Assembly (NCBI GenBank): GCA_949499105.1
Contig: CATEFX010000010.1
Span: forward strand, 62,001-126,000
DNA length: 64,000 nucleotides
Origin: Formosa sp. Hel1_33_131
GTDB taxonomy: Bacteria > Bacteroidota > Bacteroidia > Flavobacteriales > Flavobacteriaceae
Direction of reading: 5' to 3'
The notes under the pieces are model-generated. The model was not told the origin of the DNA. It was given only the letters and a program-made list of their open reading frames with translations, and searched no databases. Position 1 is the first letter of the stretch; each line of letters opens with the position of its first letter. This document shows, one piece after another, positions 17,241 through 26,402 of the stretch. Made by a program: the position numbers and the translations under genes.

Positions 17241-17294
17241 CTGCAAATAGTCCATAATAAAACTAGTTTTACAACATAAAATTTTAGATTTATC
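17241..17294 (+). repeat. Right copy of the ~54 bp imperfect direct repeat
   Basis: Matches 12621-12674 in order and spacing; AGTTTTACAACATAAAATTT is identical, with one change and AGATTTATC following. The -7 box present in the left copy is degraded here. The enclosing 17129-17472 gap (about 344 bp) otherwise holds a REP-like palindrome-poor stretch ACGCTTGCGCTAAGCC followed by TAGTCGAAGTG (17368-17394), the fumC promoter, and no gene I trust. Confidence 0.6.
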
Positions 17295-17446
17295 AACTGC
17301 TTGATAACAGTATGAAACATCCATAACTAAAACTTGACACCCAAGAAAATAATTAAAAGAATGTACTACGCTTGCGCTAAGCCTAGTCGAAGTGTGGCCG
17401 TTAAAGATCAATAAAATAAACAGCTGAAATTGAAGTGAAAAAATTG

Positions 17447-17454
17447 TAAATTTG
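17447..17454 (+). promoter_or_regulatory. Candidate -7 box of fumC
   Basis: TAAATTTG matches TAnnTTTG, 18 bp upstream of ATG 17473. It overlaps an in-frame TTG at 17452, which argues that translation starts at 17473 rather than at the TTG. Confidence 0.55.
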
Positions 17455-17472
17455 TATTCAAATCAGAATGTT

Positions 17473-18870
17473 ATGAAGTTTAGAATAGAAAAAGATACGA
17501 TGGGAGATGTAAACGTTCCCTCAGATAAATTATGGGGCGCTCAAACCGAACGCTCTCGAAATAATTTCAAAATTGGGAATTCGGCGTCCATGCCAATCGA
17601 TATCATCTATGGCTTTGCATATCTCAAAAAAGCAGCCGCCTATACCAATTGCGAACTCGGAGTTTTAGCTACTGAAAAACGAGATTTAATTGCAGAAGTC
17701 TGTGATGAAATTCTGACTGGCAAACACGATGACCAATTTCCATTAGTCATCTGGCAAACAGGTTCTGGGACCCAAAGTAATATGAACTTGAACGAAGTGA
17801 TTGCGAATCGGGCACATCAACTCGCTGGAAACGTTATTGGGGAAGGCGAAAAAACCATTCAACCTAATGACGACGTTAATAAATCGCAATCCTCAAACGA
17901 TACCTTTCCGACCGGCATGCACATTGCTGCCTATAAAAAGGTCTTAGAAACCACCATTCCTGGCATTCAACAATTACGAGATACACTTCAAGCTAAATCT
18001 GAAAAATTCAAATCGGTAGTCAAAATTGGACGCACACATTTGATGGATGCGACCCCTTTAACTTTAGGGCAAGAATTTTCTGGCTATGTTTCACAATTAG
18101 ACCATGGATTAAAAGCATTAAGAAATACACTGGAGCACTTAAGCGAAGTTGCATTGGGTGGCACGGCAGTTGGGACAGGATTAAACACCCCAGAGGGTTA
18201 TTCGGAATTAGTAGCCGATTACATTGCAAAATTCACAGGCTTACCGTTCATCACAGCCCCCAATAAATTTGAAGCATTGGCAGCCCACGATGCGATAGTC
18301 GAAAGTCACGGGGCTTTAAAACAAATCGCCGTTTCATTAAATAAAATAGCGAATGACATTCGAATGATGGCATCGGGCCCGCGTTCTGGGATTGGAGAAA
18401 TTACCATTCCTGCAAATGAACCAGGAAGCTCTATCATGCCCGGAAAAGTCAATCCGACCCAATGTGAAGCACTCACCATGGTTTGTGCACAAGTGATGGG
18501 CAACGACGTTGCTATCTCTGTTGGTGGTACGCAAGGCCATTATGAACTGAATGTTTTTAAACCTATGATGGCGGCCAATTTTTTACAATCTGCACAATTA
18601 TTAGGCGACGCAGCGGTCAGTTTTGAAATGCATTGTGCTTCGGGAATTGAACCCAATCATGATGTCATCGAAAAGTTATTAAATAATTCGTTAATGTTGA
18701 TTACGGCTTTAAATACTAAAATTGGGTATTATAAAGCGGCTGAAATTGCAAATACAGCACATAAAAACGGGACGACTCTTAAGGAGGAAGCCATCAATCT
18801 AGGCTATGTAACCGCTGAAGATTATGATGACTGGGTGAAGCCAGAAAACATGGTTGGAAACTTAAACTAA
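17473..18870 (+). CDS. fumC: Class II fumarate hydratase
   Basis: 465 residues from ATG 17473 ([16 protein letters not shown]), the expected FumC length. Signatures: [24 protein letters not shown] segment ([19 protein letters not shown]), the active-site region [17 protein letters not shown] and the superfamily stamp [13 protein letters not shown]. It interconverts fumarate and malate in the TCA cycle without an iron-sulfur cluster. It is followed after 4 bp by hutI on the same strand, so the two are probably co-transcribed. Confidence 0.97.
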   Translation: MKFRIEKDTMGDVNVPSDKLWGAQTERSRNNFKIGNSASMPIDIIYGFAYLKKAAAYTNCELGVLATEKRDLIAEVCDEILTGKHDDQFPLVIWQTGSGTQSNMNLNEVIANRAHQLAGNVIGEGEKTIQPNDDVNKSQSSNDTFPTGMHIAAYKKVLETTIPGIQQLRDTLQAKSEKFKSVVKIGRTHLMDATPLTLGQEFSGYVSQLDHGLKALRNTLEHLSEVALGGTAVGTGLNTPEGYSELVADYIAKFTGLPFITAPNKFEALAAHDAIVESHGALKQIAVSLNKIANDIRMMASGPRSGIGEITIPANEPGSSIMPGKVNPTQCEALTMVCAQVMGNDVAISVGGTQGHYELNVFKPMMAANFLQSAQLLGDAAVSFEMHCASGIEPNHDVIEKLLNNSLMLITALNTKIGYYKAAEIANTAHKNGTTLKEEAINLGYVTAEDYDDWVKPENMVGNLN

Positions 18871-18874
18871 GTTT

Positions 18875-20125
18875 ATGGATACCCTTTTTACGAACATTAA
18901 AGAATTACTTCAAACACGATCCGCGTCAGAGGTAAAAGTAATGGGGAAATCGATGCGCGAATTACCGCATATCAAAAATGCCTTTTTAAGAATTCGAGGT
19001 GAAAACATCCTTGATTTTGGCGCCATGGCAGATTTGGTCATTCAAAAATCAGATGCTGTTGTGGATGTGACTGGAAAAATCATCCTGCCATCTTGGTGCG
19101 ATAGTCATTCGCATGTGGTGTATGCAGGCGACCGATCACAAGAATTTGTAGATCGTCTCAATGGTTTAAGCTACGAAGAAATTGCTGCAAACGGTGGAGG
19201 CATTTTGAACTCCGCTCAAACCTTACAAAACACAAGTGAGTCCGCTCTTTATGAGCAATCCATTCAGCGTGTAAATGAACTAATCAAACTTGGTACAGGC
19301 GCTTTGGAAATAAAATCCGGGTATGGATTAAGTACCGAGGCTGAACTTAAAATGCTTCGTGTTATTAAAACCATTCGAGAAAAATCACCCCTAAAAGTTA
19401 AAGCGACGTTTTTGGGTGCACATGCCATTCCTGAAAAATACAAAACAAACAAAAGCGCTTATATTGATTTGATTATCAACACAATGCTTCCTGAAGTCCA
19501 CCATCAGGAATTGGCTGATTTTATCGATGTATTTTGTGAGAAAGGGTATTTCTCATTAGAAGATACCGAACAAATTTTAGAAGCTGCAACCCGCTATGGG
19601 CTGGTTCCAAAAATTCATGTGAATCAATTTAATGCATTTGGAGGGGTCGGTTTAGGGGTTAAATACAAGGCCTTATCGGTCGATCATTTGGAAGTTTTTA
19701 ACGAGGAGGATTTAAAGGTATTAAAAAACTCAGATACCATCCCGGTGGCTTTACCTGGCTGTTCCTTTTTCTTGGGAATCCCATACACCCCAGCTCGAAA
19801 ACTTATTGATGCAGGATTACCACTGGCAATCGCATCCGATATGAATCCAGGGTCTGCGCCTAGCGGAAACATGAATTTTATAGTCAGTCTGGCCTGCATC
19901 AAAATGAAGATGACCCCTGAAGAGGCCATTAATGCAGCCACACTAAATGGGGCCTACGCCATGGATATTTCAAAACAGTACGGGAGTATCTCCAAAGGAA
20001 AAAAAGCAAATCTAATCATCACAAAAGAGATGACATCCTATCATCAAATCCCGTATCTATATGGGAATACCCCCATACACAAAGTGATGCTACATGGCAA
20101 ATTTGTAGACTCGTATTTTATTTAA
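18875..20125 (+). CDS. hutI: Imidazolonepropionase (histidine degradation)
   Basis: 416 residues, amidohydrolase fold. The metal-binding HSH is in LPSWCDSHSHVVYAGDR, followed by the HutI-specific region GLSYEEIAANGGGI. Further signatures are GALEIKSGYGL, FLGAHAIP, KIHVNQFNAFGG and IASDMNPGSAPSGN. It hydrolyses imidazolone propionate to formiminoglutamate, the substrate of the HutG-like enzyme encoded 1 kb downstream. hutH and hutU are not in this window. Its 3' end overlaps the convergent coiled-coil gene by 8 bp. Confidence 0.95.
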   Translation: MDTLFTNIKELLQTRSASEVKVMGKSMRELPHIKNAFLRIRGENILDFGAMADLVIQKSDAVVDVTGKIILPSWCDSHSHVVYAGDRSQEFVDRLNGLSYEEIAANGGGILNSAQTLQNTSESALYEQSIQRVNELIKLGTGALEIKSGYGLSTEAELKMLRVIKTIREKSPLKVKATFLGAHAIPEKYKTNKSAYIDLIINTMLPEVHHQELADFIDVFCEKGYFSLEDTEQILEAATRYGLVPKIHVNQFNAFGGVGLGVKYKALSVDHLEVFNEEDLKVLKNSDTIPVALPGCSFFLGIPYTPARKLIDAGLPLAIASDMNPGSAPSGNMNFIVSLACIKMKMTPEEAINAATLNGAYAMDISKQYGSISKGKKANLIITKEMTSYHQIPYLYGNTPIHKVMLHGKFVDSYFI

Positions 20126-20999
20126 GAGTAAATGTTGAATTTGAAATCAATTCACTTTGATCAAATACATTGACAATATAGACGCCCTTTTCAAAATCAC
20201 TTTCTTCAGCAGACACAAAATCACAAATATCAAGGAGTGCATTTTCATAGTTAAAGACACTCACATAACTATATTTTAAAACATCTTCATCAAACTGAAC
20301 CGGTGTGTTAGAGCCAATCACACTAAGATTAGGATCGATCACTTGTACAAAGTAACGCTTCTCTCCGGCTTCAGATAAAAGATTTGAAGGGACAGAATAA
20401 CATATTCTTAAATTATCAACTCTGGAGGCTCGGGTGGTTGGCACCAACTTTCCTGATTTACGTTGAATCACTCCAAAGGCATTCAGACGTTCAATCGTTA
20501 ATTTTTTAGCAACATCAACAGACGCTAATAATTGTGAATTTTGTTCTATTAAAACCGTGTTAGACGCTAATTGCGATGACAATTGTACTTGCGTACTATC
20601 TAATTCTGTTTCTAATTGTGAATTTTGAATTTTTAAAGTGGCATTTTCAGTCAACAAAACTTCCATTTCAGACTCTAGCTCAAAATATTTTTTCTTAAAT
20701 TTAAATAAAGCTGATACACTTGATTTCGATTTCTTAAGCTCTTCTTTTAAAGCCTCTAAACGCTCTTGAGCTTCAACAAGTTTACCATTAACAACGTCAT
20801 TGTCAGAAATAGCTTCGCCATATAATGAGGACATGTTATCTAAATTCTTGAGAACTTCCGTTTTTTCGGTTTGAAGTTGTAACTCGGTAGCCGAATTTTT
20901 TTGATGCATTTGATAACCAAAAAATAAAGTACCTATTAATAGCAACGCTAAAATTAAAATCGCTGCTTTTGAGTTTTTGTTAGAAGAGGTCGTAGTCAT
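20118..20999 (-). CDS. Membrane-anchored coiled-coil protein of unknown function
   Basis: 293 residues. A short polar N-terminus leads into one transmembrane helix (AAILILALLLIGTLFFGY, about residues 13-30). A long helix with heptad-like Leu/Ile spacing follows (about 35-165: EALKEELKKSKSSVSALFKF, LETELDSTQVQLSSQL). The C-terminal ~120 residues form a beta-rich globular domain (LRICYSVPSNLLSEAGEKRYFVQ, VIDPNLSVIGSNTPVQF). The topology suggests a periplasm-facing protein. It is placed between hutI and hutG but on the opposite strand, and shows no enzymatic motif. It may have a cell-envelope role, but no specific function is supported. Confidence 0.7.
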   Translation of the reverse strand: MTTTSSNKNSKAAILILALLLIGTLFFGYQMHQKNSATELQLQTEKTEVLKNLDNMSSLYGEAISDNDVVNGKLVEAQERLEALKEELKKSKSSVSALFKFKKKYFELESEMEVLLTENATLKIQNSQLETELDSTQVQLSSQLASNTVLIEQNSQLLASVDVAKKLTIERLNAFGVIQRKSGKLVPTTRASRVDNLRICYSVPSNLLSEAGEKRYFVQVIDPNLSVIGSNTPVQFDEDVLKYSYVSVFNYENALLDICDFVSAEESDFEKGVYIVNVFDQSELISNSTFTLK

Positions 21000-21089
21000 T
21001 GTTTATGGATAATAAGGTTTAATTAAAATGGTTCTTAAACTCAAAAAAAATATTGTAAGTTTAAAGTGTTGCAAATGTATTATAAAAAA

Positions 21090-22118
21090 ATGAACAATCT
21101 TCAAGTTATTACGACTGAAACGTTAACAAAATTGACAAAAAAAAGAGCTGGTGAAACTAAATTTTTTGAAGATGCTAAATATCTTACAAATTTTGATGAT
21201 TTAACTAATATGCTCTCTGATACAAGCGTGAAGTTTGTTCTTTTTGGAATTAAGGAAGATATTGGAGTGCTAGCGAACAAGGGGCGTCCAGGTGCAAAAG
21301 ACAGCTGGGACCACACTCTGAAATCACTTTTAAACCTGCAAAGTAATCGGACTACAAAGGCATCCAATGTTTTAGTATTAGGCCATTTAGATTTTTCTGA
21401 GTTATACGATACGATAGCGATCACAAAACAAGATAAACTACTAAAAACCTATCGAAAACAGGTTGATATTATAGATCAAAGTGTGAATCAATTGGTGTAT
21501 TCAATCGTCAAAGCGGGTAAAATCCCCATTCTCATTGGTGGGGGTCACAATAATGCCTATGGCGCCATAAAAGGGTGTGCACTGGCATTAAACACTAAGG
21601 TAAATACCATTAATTTTGATGCCCACACCGACTTACGACCCCCAGAAGGGCGCCATAGTGGAAATGGGTTTCGGTATGCGATTGAAGAAGGTTTTTTGGA
21701 CCGCTATTTTATATTTGGAGTGCATGAAAACTACCTATCTAAAAAAATATTAAATTTCATACAAGCTTCTAAATCAAGTGTGAAATTCTGGTCTTTTGAG
21801 GATCTTATGGTTCGGAAAAAGATAGGCTTTAAAAAGGCCTTAAAAAATGCATTTTCGTTTATTTCAACATCAAAATTTGGAATTGAAATTGATTGTGATG
21901 CCATTCAAAACATTGCGAGTAGCGCAGAAACGCCTAGTGGATTTTCGGTGAATCAAACACGCCAATTTATTCACCATTTTGGAAGTCACCGTGATGCTAT
22001 TTATTTACATATTTGTGAAGCGGCAGTACGTATGGATGACCAAAAAAATAATGAACAAATCGGAAAACTACTCTCCTACTTGATTATCGATTTTATAAAT
22101 GCAAAGAGGACCGTTTAA
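21090..22118 (+). CDS. hutG: Arginase-family hydrolase, probable formimidoylglutamase
   Basis: About 342 residues from ATG 21090; an earlier ATG (21075) and GTG (21066) are also in frame, and the start is uncertain. Ureohydrolase metal motifs are visible: GGGHNNAYGA (GGxH), INFDAHTDLRP (DAHxD) and IEIDCDAIQNI (DxD). The family includes arginase, agmatinase and formiminoglutamase; the hutI gene just upstream makes HutG (formiminoglutamate to glutamate and formamide) the best guess. The third motif ends DAI rather than the common DxxDP, as in several HutG-like members. Divergent from the coiled-coil gene, with a weak TAAGTTTA box at 21056-21063. Confidence 0.75.
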   Translation: MNNLQVITTETLTKLTKKRAGETKFFEDAKYLTNFDDLTNMLSDTSVKFVLFGIKEDIGVLANKGRPGAKDSWDHTLKSLLNLQSNRTTKASNVLVLGHLDFSELYDTIAITKQDKLLKTYRKQVDIIDQSVNQLVYSIVKAGKIPILIGGGHNNAYGAIKGCALALNTKVNTINFDAHTDLRPPEGRHSGNGFRYAIEEGFLDRYFIFGVHENYLSKKILNFIQASKSSVKFWSFEDLMVRKKIGFKKALKNAFSFISTSKFGIEIDCDAIQNIASSAETPSGFSVNQTRQFIHHFGSHRDAIYLHICEAAVRMDDQKNNEQIGKLLSYLIIDFINAKRTV

Positions 22119-22119
22119 A

Positions 22120-22995
22120 TTAATCGCCTTTTTTAAATCCATAAAACAACTGACCAAAAAAACCAGAGGGCATGCGTTGGTCATCACGATATCCTAAAAC
22201 GATGTTTTTATCGGGAATTGGCACATAATTAGTTTTAAAAATATAGTCCCATAAACTTAAACTAATGGCAAAATTAACCCCTGTTTTGAAATTTTCAGGA
22301 ATTGCTTGCGCATGGTGGTATAAATGCATCACAGGATTATTAAATATATATTTAAAAGGCCCGTAATCTAATTTGACATTCGCATGGTTCAAATGGCCAA
22401 TTGAGATCGCAATAAAATGTACTATAAATGCTTGTTCGGGTTCAAAACCTCCCAACAACATCAACGCAATGACTTTGAAAGGTTTATAGAGAATATTCTC
22501 CATCCAATGGTAGCGTAAATGTGCGGCAAAGCCCATTTCTTTTACCGAGTGGTGTACTTTGTGAAATTTCCATAAAAACGGATAACGGTGTAATAATATA
22601 TGGGTTAGCCATTGTACAAAATCTAGGACAACGAAAAATATCAATAATTGGATTCCCGAAGAAAAGTTTGACAAATTAACGAGTGCGATGGCATTTGGAA
22701 AAATCTGAAACTCCTCAATCGCTAGTTTTGTAATAATTTTATAGATTCCACTAATAAACATACTAAAAACAAAAAAATTGAAGAACATATAGAATCCATC
22801 CAGAAAAAAATCTTTTCTAAAAGCAGACTGTTGTTTCCGCCATGGAAACATTAATTCAACACCCCATACAATGAGTGAGATCACAATAAGACCCCAAAAA
22901 TAATTACGGGTCCATGGCACTTCAAAACAAATAGACTTCCAAGTCCATTGAACAGTGCCTAAAAAAGCGTTAAAAAATAATTCTAAATACTCCAT
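22120..22995 (-). CDS. Sterol desaturase / fatty acid hydroxylase superfamily protein
   Basis: 291 residues, polytopic membrane protein with at least four hydrophobic segments. Histidine clusters typical of di-iron hydroxylases are present: HILLHR, HKVHHSV, HLNHAN and HLYHHAQ. Relatives hydroxylate or desaturate lipids, sterols or carotenoids. The start codon directly follows the stop of the fused E1 gene (TAAATG), so translation is probably coupled. A lipid branched-chain or hydroxy fatty acid role would fit with an upstream branched-chain keto acid dehydrogenase, but this is inference. Confidence 0.85.
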   Translation of the reverse strand: MEYLELFFNAFLGTVQWTWKSICFEVPWTRNYFWGLIVISLIVWGVELMFPWRKQQSAFRKDFFLDGFYMFFNFFVFSMFISGIYKIITKLAIEEFQIFPNAIALVNLSNFSSGIQLLIFFVVLDFVQWLTHILLHRYPFLWKFHKVHHSVKEMGFAAHLRYHWMENILYKPFKVIALMLLGGFEPEQAFIVHFIAISIGHLNHANVKLDYGPFKYIFNNPVMHLYHHAQAIPENFKTGVNFAISLSLWDYIFKTNYVPIPDKNIVLGYRDDQRMPSGFFGQLFYGFKKGD

Positions 22996-24984
22996 TTAAT
23001 AGTCTAAAAGCACTTTCAATTCTTGCTCAAAAGTACGCTTTGCAAGGTACTGATGTTCGAGCGCACTTGCAAATGGAATGGGTGTTTCTATACTCGCAAC
23101 TCGTTTGACAGGTGCATCTAAATACTCAAATGCTTGTTCCATCAATTGAGACGAAATATCAGAAGAAATACTTCCAAACAACGAATCTTCTTGTAAGATA
23201 ATTGCTTTGTTGGTTTTTTTAACGGAAGCTAATATCGACTCAAAATCTAAGGGTTGTAAGGTCCTCAAATCTAATAAATCCGCTGAAATATGCGGGTTTT
23301 TATCTAAAATCTCAAGCGCCCAATGGACCGCAGCACCATAAGCAATAATCGTAATATCGGTCCCTTCTCTAAGTTTTGAAGCCACTCCAAACGGAAGCGT
23401 GAAATAATCTACAGGCACGTCCTGTCGTATACTTCGATACAAGGCTTTGTGTTCAAAAAACAAAACGGGATTTGGATCATTGATGGCGGTTGCCAACAGG
23501 CCTTTTGCATCGTATGGAAACGCTGGATATACCACTTTTAGACCTGGTGTTTTGGTAAACCAAGCTTCGTTTGTTTGGGAATGAAACGGTCCTGCTGCAA
23601 CCCCAGCCCCACACGGCATTCGCACCACAATATCTGCCGCCTGGCCCCAGCGATAATGGGATTTTGCTAAATAATTTACGACCGGATTAAATCCTGACGT
23701 CACAAAATCGGCAAATTGCATTTCTACGACTGATTTAATCCCAGCAATAGATAAACCCATAGCAGCTTCAACAATCGCTGATTCGCAAATAGGCGTATTT
23801 CGAACCCGTGATTTTCCAAATAATTCAACAAAATTTTCAGTGATTTTAAAAACCCCTCCATATTCTGCGATGTCTTGGCCCATAATCACCAAGTCTGTAT
23901 GTAATTCCATCGACTGTTTTAAGCCCTCGGAAATTGCGTCAATAAAACGCTTTTCTTTCTGTTTTGATGCGGGATTGACTGCGATATATTCAAACGGCTT
24001 ATAAACATCTAATAACTCTGTTTCTAAATCTGGACTAATCACAGGCTCATCAAAAGCGGTTTGTAAGCCCTCTTGAATTTCGGCCGAAACCGTCTGTTTA
24101 TAGTCTTCTATGTCCTCAATAGTAATAATTTTTTTATCGAGAAGATAGGATTCGAAGTTTGAAATCGGATCTTTTTTAGCCCAGGTATCCATCAACTCTT
24201 TAGATACATATTTTGTACCACTCGCCTCTTCATGTCCACGCATTCTGAATGTTTTAAATTCAATTAATACCGGACGAGGATTTTGTCGTACACTTTTGGC
24301 GATGGCATCCACTATAGAAAACACTTCGATTACATTGTTCCCCTCAATCACATGCGATTCCATCCCATAGCCTATGCCCCGGTCGGCAATCGACTCACAA
24401 TTATACTGTTCATTGCTGGGTGTAGAAAGTCCATAGCCATTATTTTCTATACAAAATAAGACTGGCAAATTCCATACTGAAGCCACATTAAGCGCTTCAT
24501 GAAAATCGCCTTCGCTGGTCCCACCATCTCCAGAAAAAACAGCGGTGAGCTTCGATTCATTTCTCAAAACATGTGAGAGTGCAATTCCATCTGCCACCCC
24601 TAATTGAGGCCCCAAATGAGAAATCATTCCAATGATTTTATAGTCTTGTGTCCCAAAATGAAACGACCGATCACGGCCTTTTGTAAATCCGTTAGCTTTG
24701 CCTTGCCACTGAGAAAATAATCGAAATAAAGGAATTTTACGGGAGGTGAATACGCCTAAATTCCGATGCATTGGAAGGATATATTCATCCGCATCTAAAG
24801 CAAGCGTCACTCCTACTGAAATTGCTTCTTGCCCAATTCCTGAAAACCATTTGGATATTTTTCCTTGCCGTAGTAAAATCAACATTTTTTCCTCAATAAG
24901 CCTGGACTTCAGCATATTAAAATACAAAGACTTTTGGGTTTCTTTGTTGACTTCTTTAGAATCGAATTGAAATAAGGGTCTCAA
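22996..24984 (-). CDS. 2-oxo acid dehydrogenase E1, fused alpha and beta subunits
   Basis: 662 residues. The N-terminal ~320 residues are the E1 alpha part with the thiamine diphosphate motif GDGGTSEGDFHEALNVAS and NNGYGLSTP; the C-terminal ~320 are the beta part (DLVIMGQDIAEYGGVFK, TPICESAIVEAAMGLSIAG, ILQEDSLFGSISSDIS). The enzyme decarboxylates a 2-oxo acid and passes the acyl group to lipoyl-E2. In Bacteroidota such fused E1 proteins are usually annotated for branched-chain 2-oxo acids, whose products prime iso/anteiso fatty acids; substrate cannot be fixed from sequence. No E2 or E3 gene is adjacent. The sterol desaturase gene follows directly. Confidence 0.9.
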   Translation of the reverse strand: MRPLFQFDSKEVNKETQKSLYFNMLKSRLIEEKMLILLRQGKISKWFSGIGQEAISVGVTLALDADEYILPMHRNLGVFTSRKIPLFRLFSQWQGKANGFTKGRDRSFHFGTQDYKIIGMISHLGPQLGVADGIALSHVLRNESKLTAVFSGDGGTSEGDFHEALNVASVWNLPVLFCIENNGYGLSTPSNEQYNCESIADRGIGYGMESHVIEGNNVIEVFSIVDAIAKSVRQNPRPVLIEFKTFRMRGHEEASGTKYVSKELMDTWAKKDPISNFESYLLDKKIITIEDIEDYKQTVSAEIQEGLQTAFDEPVISPDLETELLDVYKPFEYIAVNPASKQKEKRFIDAISEGLKQSMELHTDLVIMGQDIAEYGGVFKITENFVELFGKSRVRNTPICESAIVEAAMGLSIAGIKSVVEMQFADFVTSGFNPVVNYLAKSHYRWGQAADIVVRMPCGAGVAAGPFHSQTNEAWFTKTPGLKVVYPAFPYDAKGLLATAINDPNPVLFFEHKALYRSIRQDVPVDYFTLPFGVASKLREGTDITIIAYGAAVHWALEILDKNPHISADLLDLRTLQPLDFESILASVKKTNKAIILQEDSLFGSISSDISSQLMEQAFEYLDAPVKRVASIETPIPFASALEHQYLAKRTFEQELKVLLDY

Positions 24985-25074
24985 ATGTCATTAGTTTGTC
25001 TTTCAAAAATAGGAAAATATTAGTTAGGAATCTTTAACTTTAAAAAATTGCTTTTTTTAAAACCTTTGAATTGC

Positions 25075-25082
25075 TATATTTG
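25075..25082 (+). promoter_or_regulatory. Candidate -7 box of the dioxygenase operon
   Basis: TATATTTG matches TAnnTTTG, 25 bp upstream of ATG 25108. A TTG at 25048-25050 is 24 bp further upstream, slightly more than the usual -33 spacing. Confidence 0.5.
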
Positions 25083-25107
25083 TTAACAACAAGATTAAAC
25101 CAAAACC

Positions 25108-26058
25108 ATGAACAAAATTCCAAGTGTCAATCTTTTAGAGTTTTTATCCAACGACCCAAAAGTCAAACAAAAATTTGTCGATGCAATTGGTCAAGCCTAT
25201 GAAACCATTGGATTCGTGGCACTAAAAGGTCATTTTTTAGAGGACTCTTTAGTCGATGATTTATATTCTGAAGTCAAGCAGTTTTTTGACCTACCAACAG
25301 AACAAAAACAACAGTATGAAGTTCCAGGCATTGGAGGCCAACGCGGTTATATTTCGTTTGGGAAAGAAAGTGCCAAAGGCAGAACTGAAGGCGATTTAAA
25401 AGAGTTTTGGCATTTTGGGCAGTATGTTCAAGACAGCCCCGAACTAGAAGCCGAATACCACGAAAATGTGGAAGTTAAAGAGCTTCCTGAGTTTAATCGG
25501 GTTGGAAAAGAGACGTATCAAATGCTGGAGAAAACAGCAAAATATGTATTGAGAGCGTTGTCGATTCATTTGGGCTTGGATGAATTTTATTTTGATAATT
25601 ATATCCATAATGGAAATAGTATTCTTCGCCCCATTCACTATCCACCGATTACGGAAGAACCAAAAAATGCCGAACGTGCGGCAGCCCATGGCGATATCAA
25701 TCTGATCACTTTACTTATGGGCGCTCAAGGACGTGGTTTACAGGTTCAGAATCTCGAGGGCGAATGGATTGATGCCATCGCAAATCCAGATGAATTAATG
25801 ATCAACGTGGGTGATATGCTCTCACGTCATACGAATAACAAACTAAAATCAACCATCCATCGAGTGGTCAATCCACCCCGTGAGTCCTGGGGCACATCGC
25901 GTTACTCCATCCCTTTTTTCATGCATCCTATTAGTGCGATGAAATTAGATGTTTTAGACAGTTGTATCGATGCCGATAGCCCAAAACAATTTGAGGACAT
26001 CACTGCTGGAGACTATTTAAGTCAACGGATCAAAGAATTGGGATTAGCCAAAAAATAA
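25108..26058 (+). CDS. Isopenicillin N synthase family 2-oxoglutarate/Fe(II) dioxygenase
   Basis: 316 residues. The N-terminal DIOX_N-like region contains GFVALKGHFLE and RGYISFGKESAKGRTEGDLKEFWHFG. The double-stranded beta-helix has the metal triad H-x-D...H in AAHGDINLITLL and KSTIHRVVNPP, with the 2-oxoglutarate-binding RYS (SRYSIPFFMHP). Substrate unknown. It heads an operon: its stop overlaps the SUI1 gene start by one base. Confidence 0.88.
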   Translation: MNKIPSVNLLEFLSNDPKVKQKFVDAIGQAYETIGFVALKGHFLEDSLVDDLYSEVKQFFDLPTEQKQQYEVPGIGGQRGYISFGKESAKGRTEGDLKEFWHFGQYVQDSPELEAEYHENVEVKELPEFNRVGKETYQMLEKTAKYVLRALSIHLGLDEFYFDNYIHNGNSILRPIHYPPITEEPKNAERAAAHGDINLITLLMGAQGRGLQVQNLEGEWIDAIANPDELMINVGDMLSRHTNNKLKSTIHRVVNPPRESWGTSRYSIPFFMHPISAMKLDVLDSCIDADSPKQFEDITAGDYLSQRIKELGLAKK

Positions 26059-26387
26059 TGGATTTAAAAGATCAACTTAAAACCCTATTTCCAGAGCATA
26101 CCGAAAGTCCTGCACCCCAATCCGAAGTCAAACCAACTTCTATTTGGATGCAAGACACCCCTATTATTTGTAAATACGAAAAGCGAAAAGGTAAACCCAT
26201 TACAATCATTGAAGGCTATACAGGCGCCGATAAAGATTTTAAAATTCTGGCAAAAGATCTCAAAAAAAAATTCAGTGTTGGTGGGAGTTTTAAAAACGAC
26301 ACCATCATCATTCAAGGCGATTACAGAGATAAAATCATGGGGTTTTTGAAAGACCTTGGTTTTAATGTGAAACGGGTCGGGGGCTAA
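26058..26387 (+). CDS. SUI1/YciH-type translation initiation factor
   Basis: 109 residues. The eIF1/SUI1 domain occupies the second half (KPITIIEGYTGADKDFKILAKDLKKK, SVGGSFKNDTIIIQGDYRDK, LKDLGFNVKRVGG). An N-terminal linker has a proline-rich acidic segment. YciH-type proteins bind the small ribosomal subunit and affect start-site fidelity. Overlaps the dioxygenase stop by one base and precedes the nucleoside phosphorylase by 15 bp, so it is in the same operon. Confidence 0.9.
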   Translation: MDLKDQLKTLFPEHTESPAPQSEVKPTSIWMQDTPIICKYEKRKGKPITIIEGYTGADKDFKILAKDLKKKFSVGGSFKNDTIIIQGDYRDKIMGFLKDLGFNVKRVGG

Positions 26388-26402
26388 GCTAAAAAAAATT
26401 AT

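Noticed and set aside
17193..17411. Minus-strand open frame between the DUF2721 gene and fumC
   Set aside because: Consists of the degenerate direct repeat and a REP-like stretch; no start signal or protein-like pattern.
17452..17472. Seven-residue N-terminal extension of fumC from a TTG
   Set aside because: The TTG overlaps the -7 box, and ATG 17473 gives the family-typical N-terminus.
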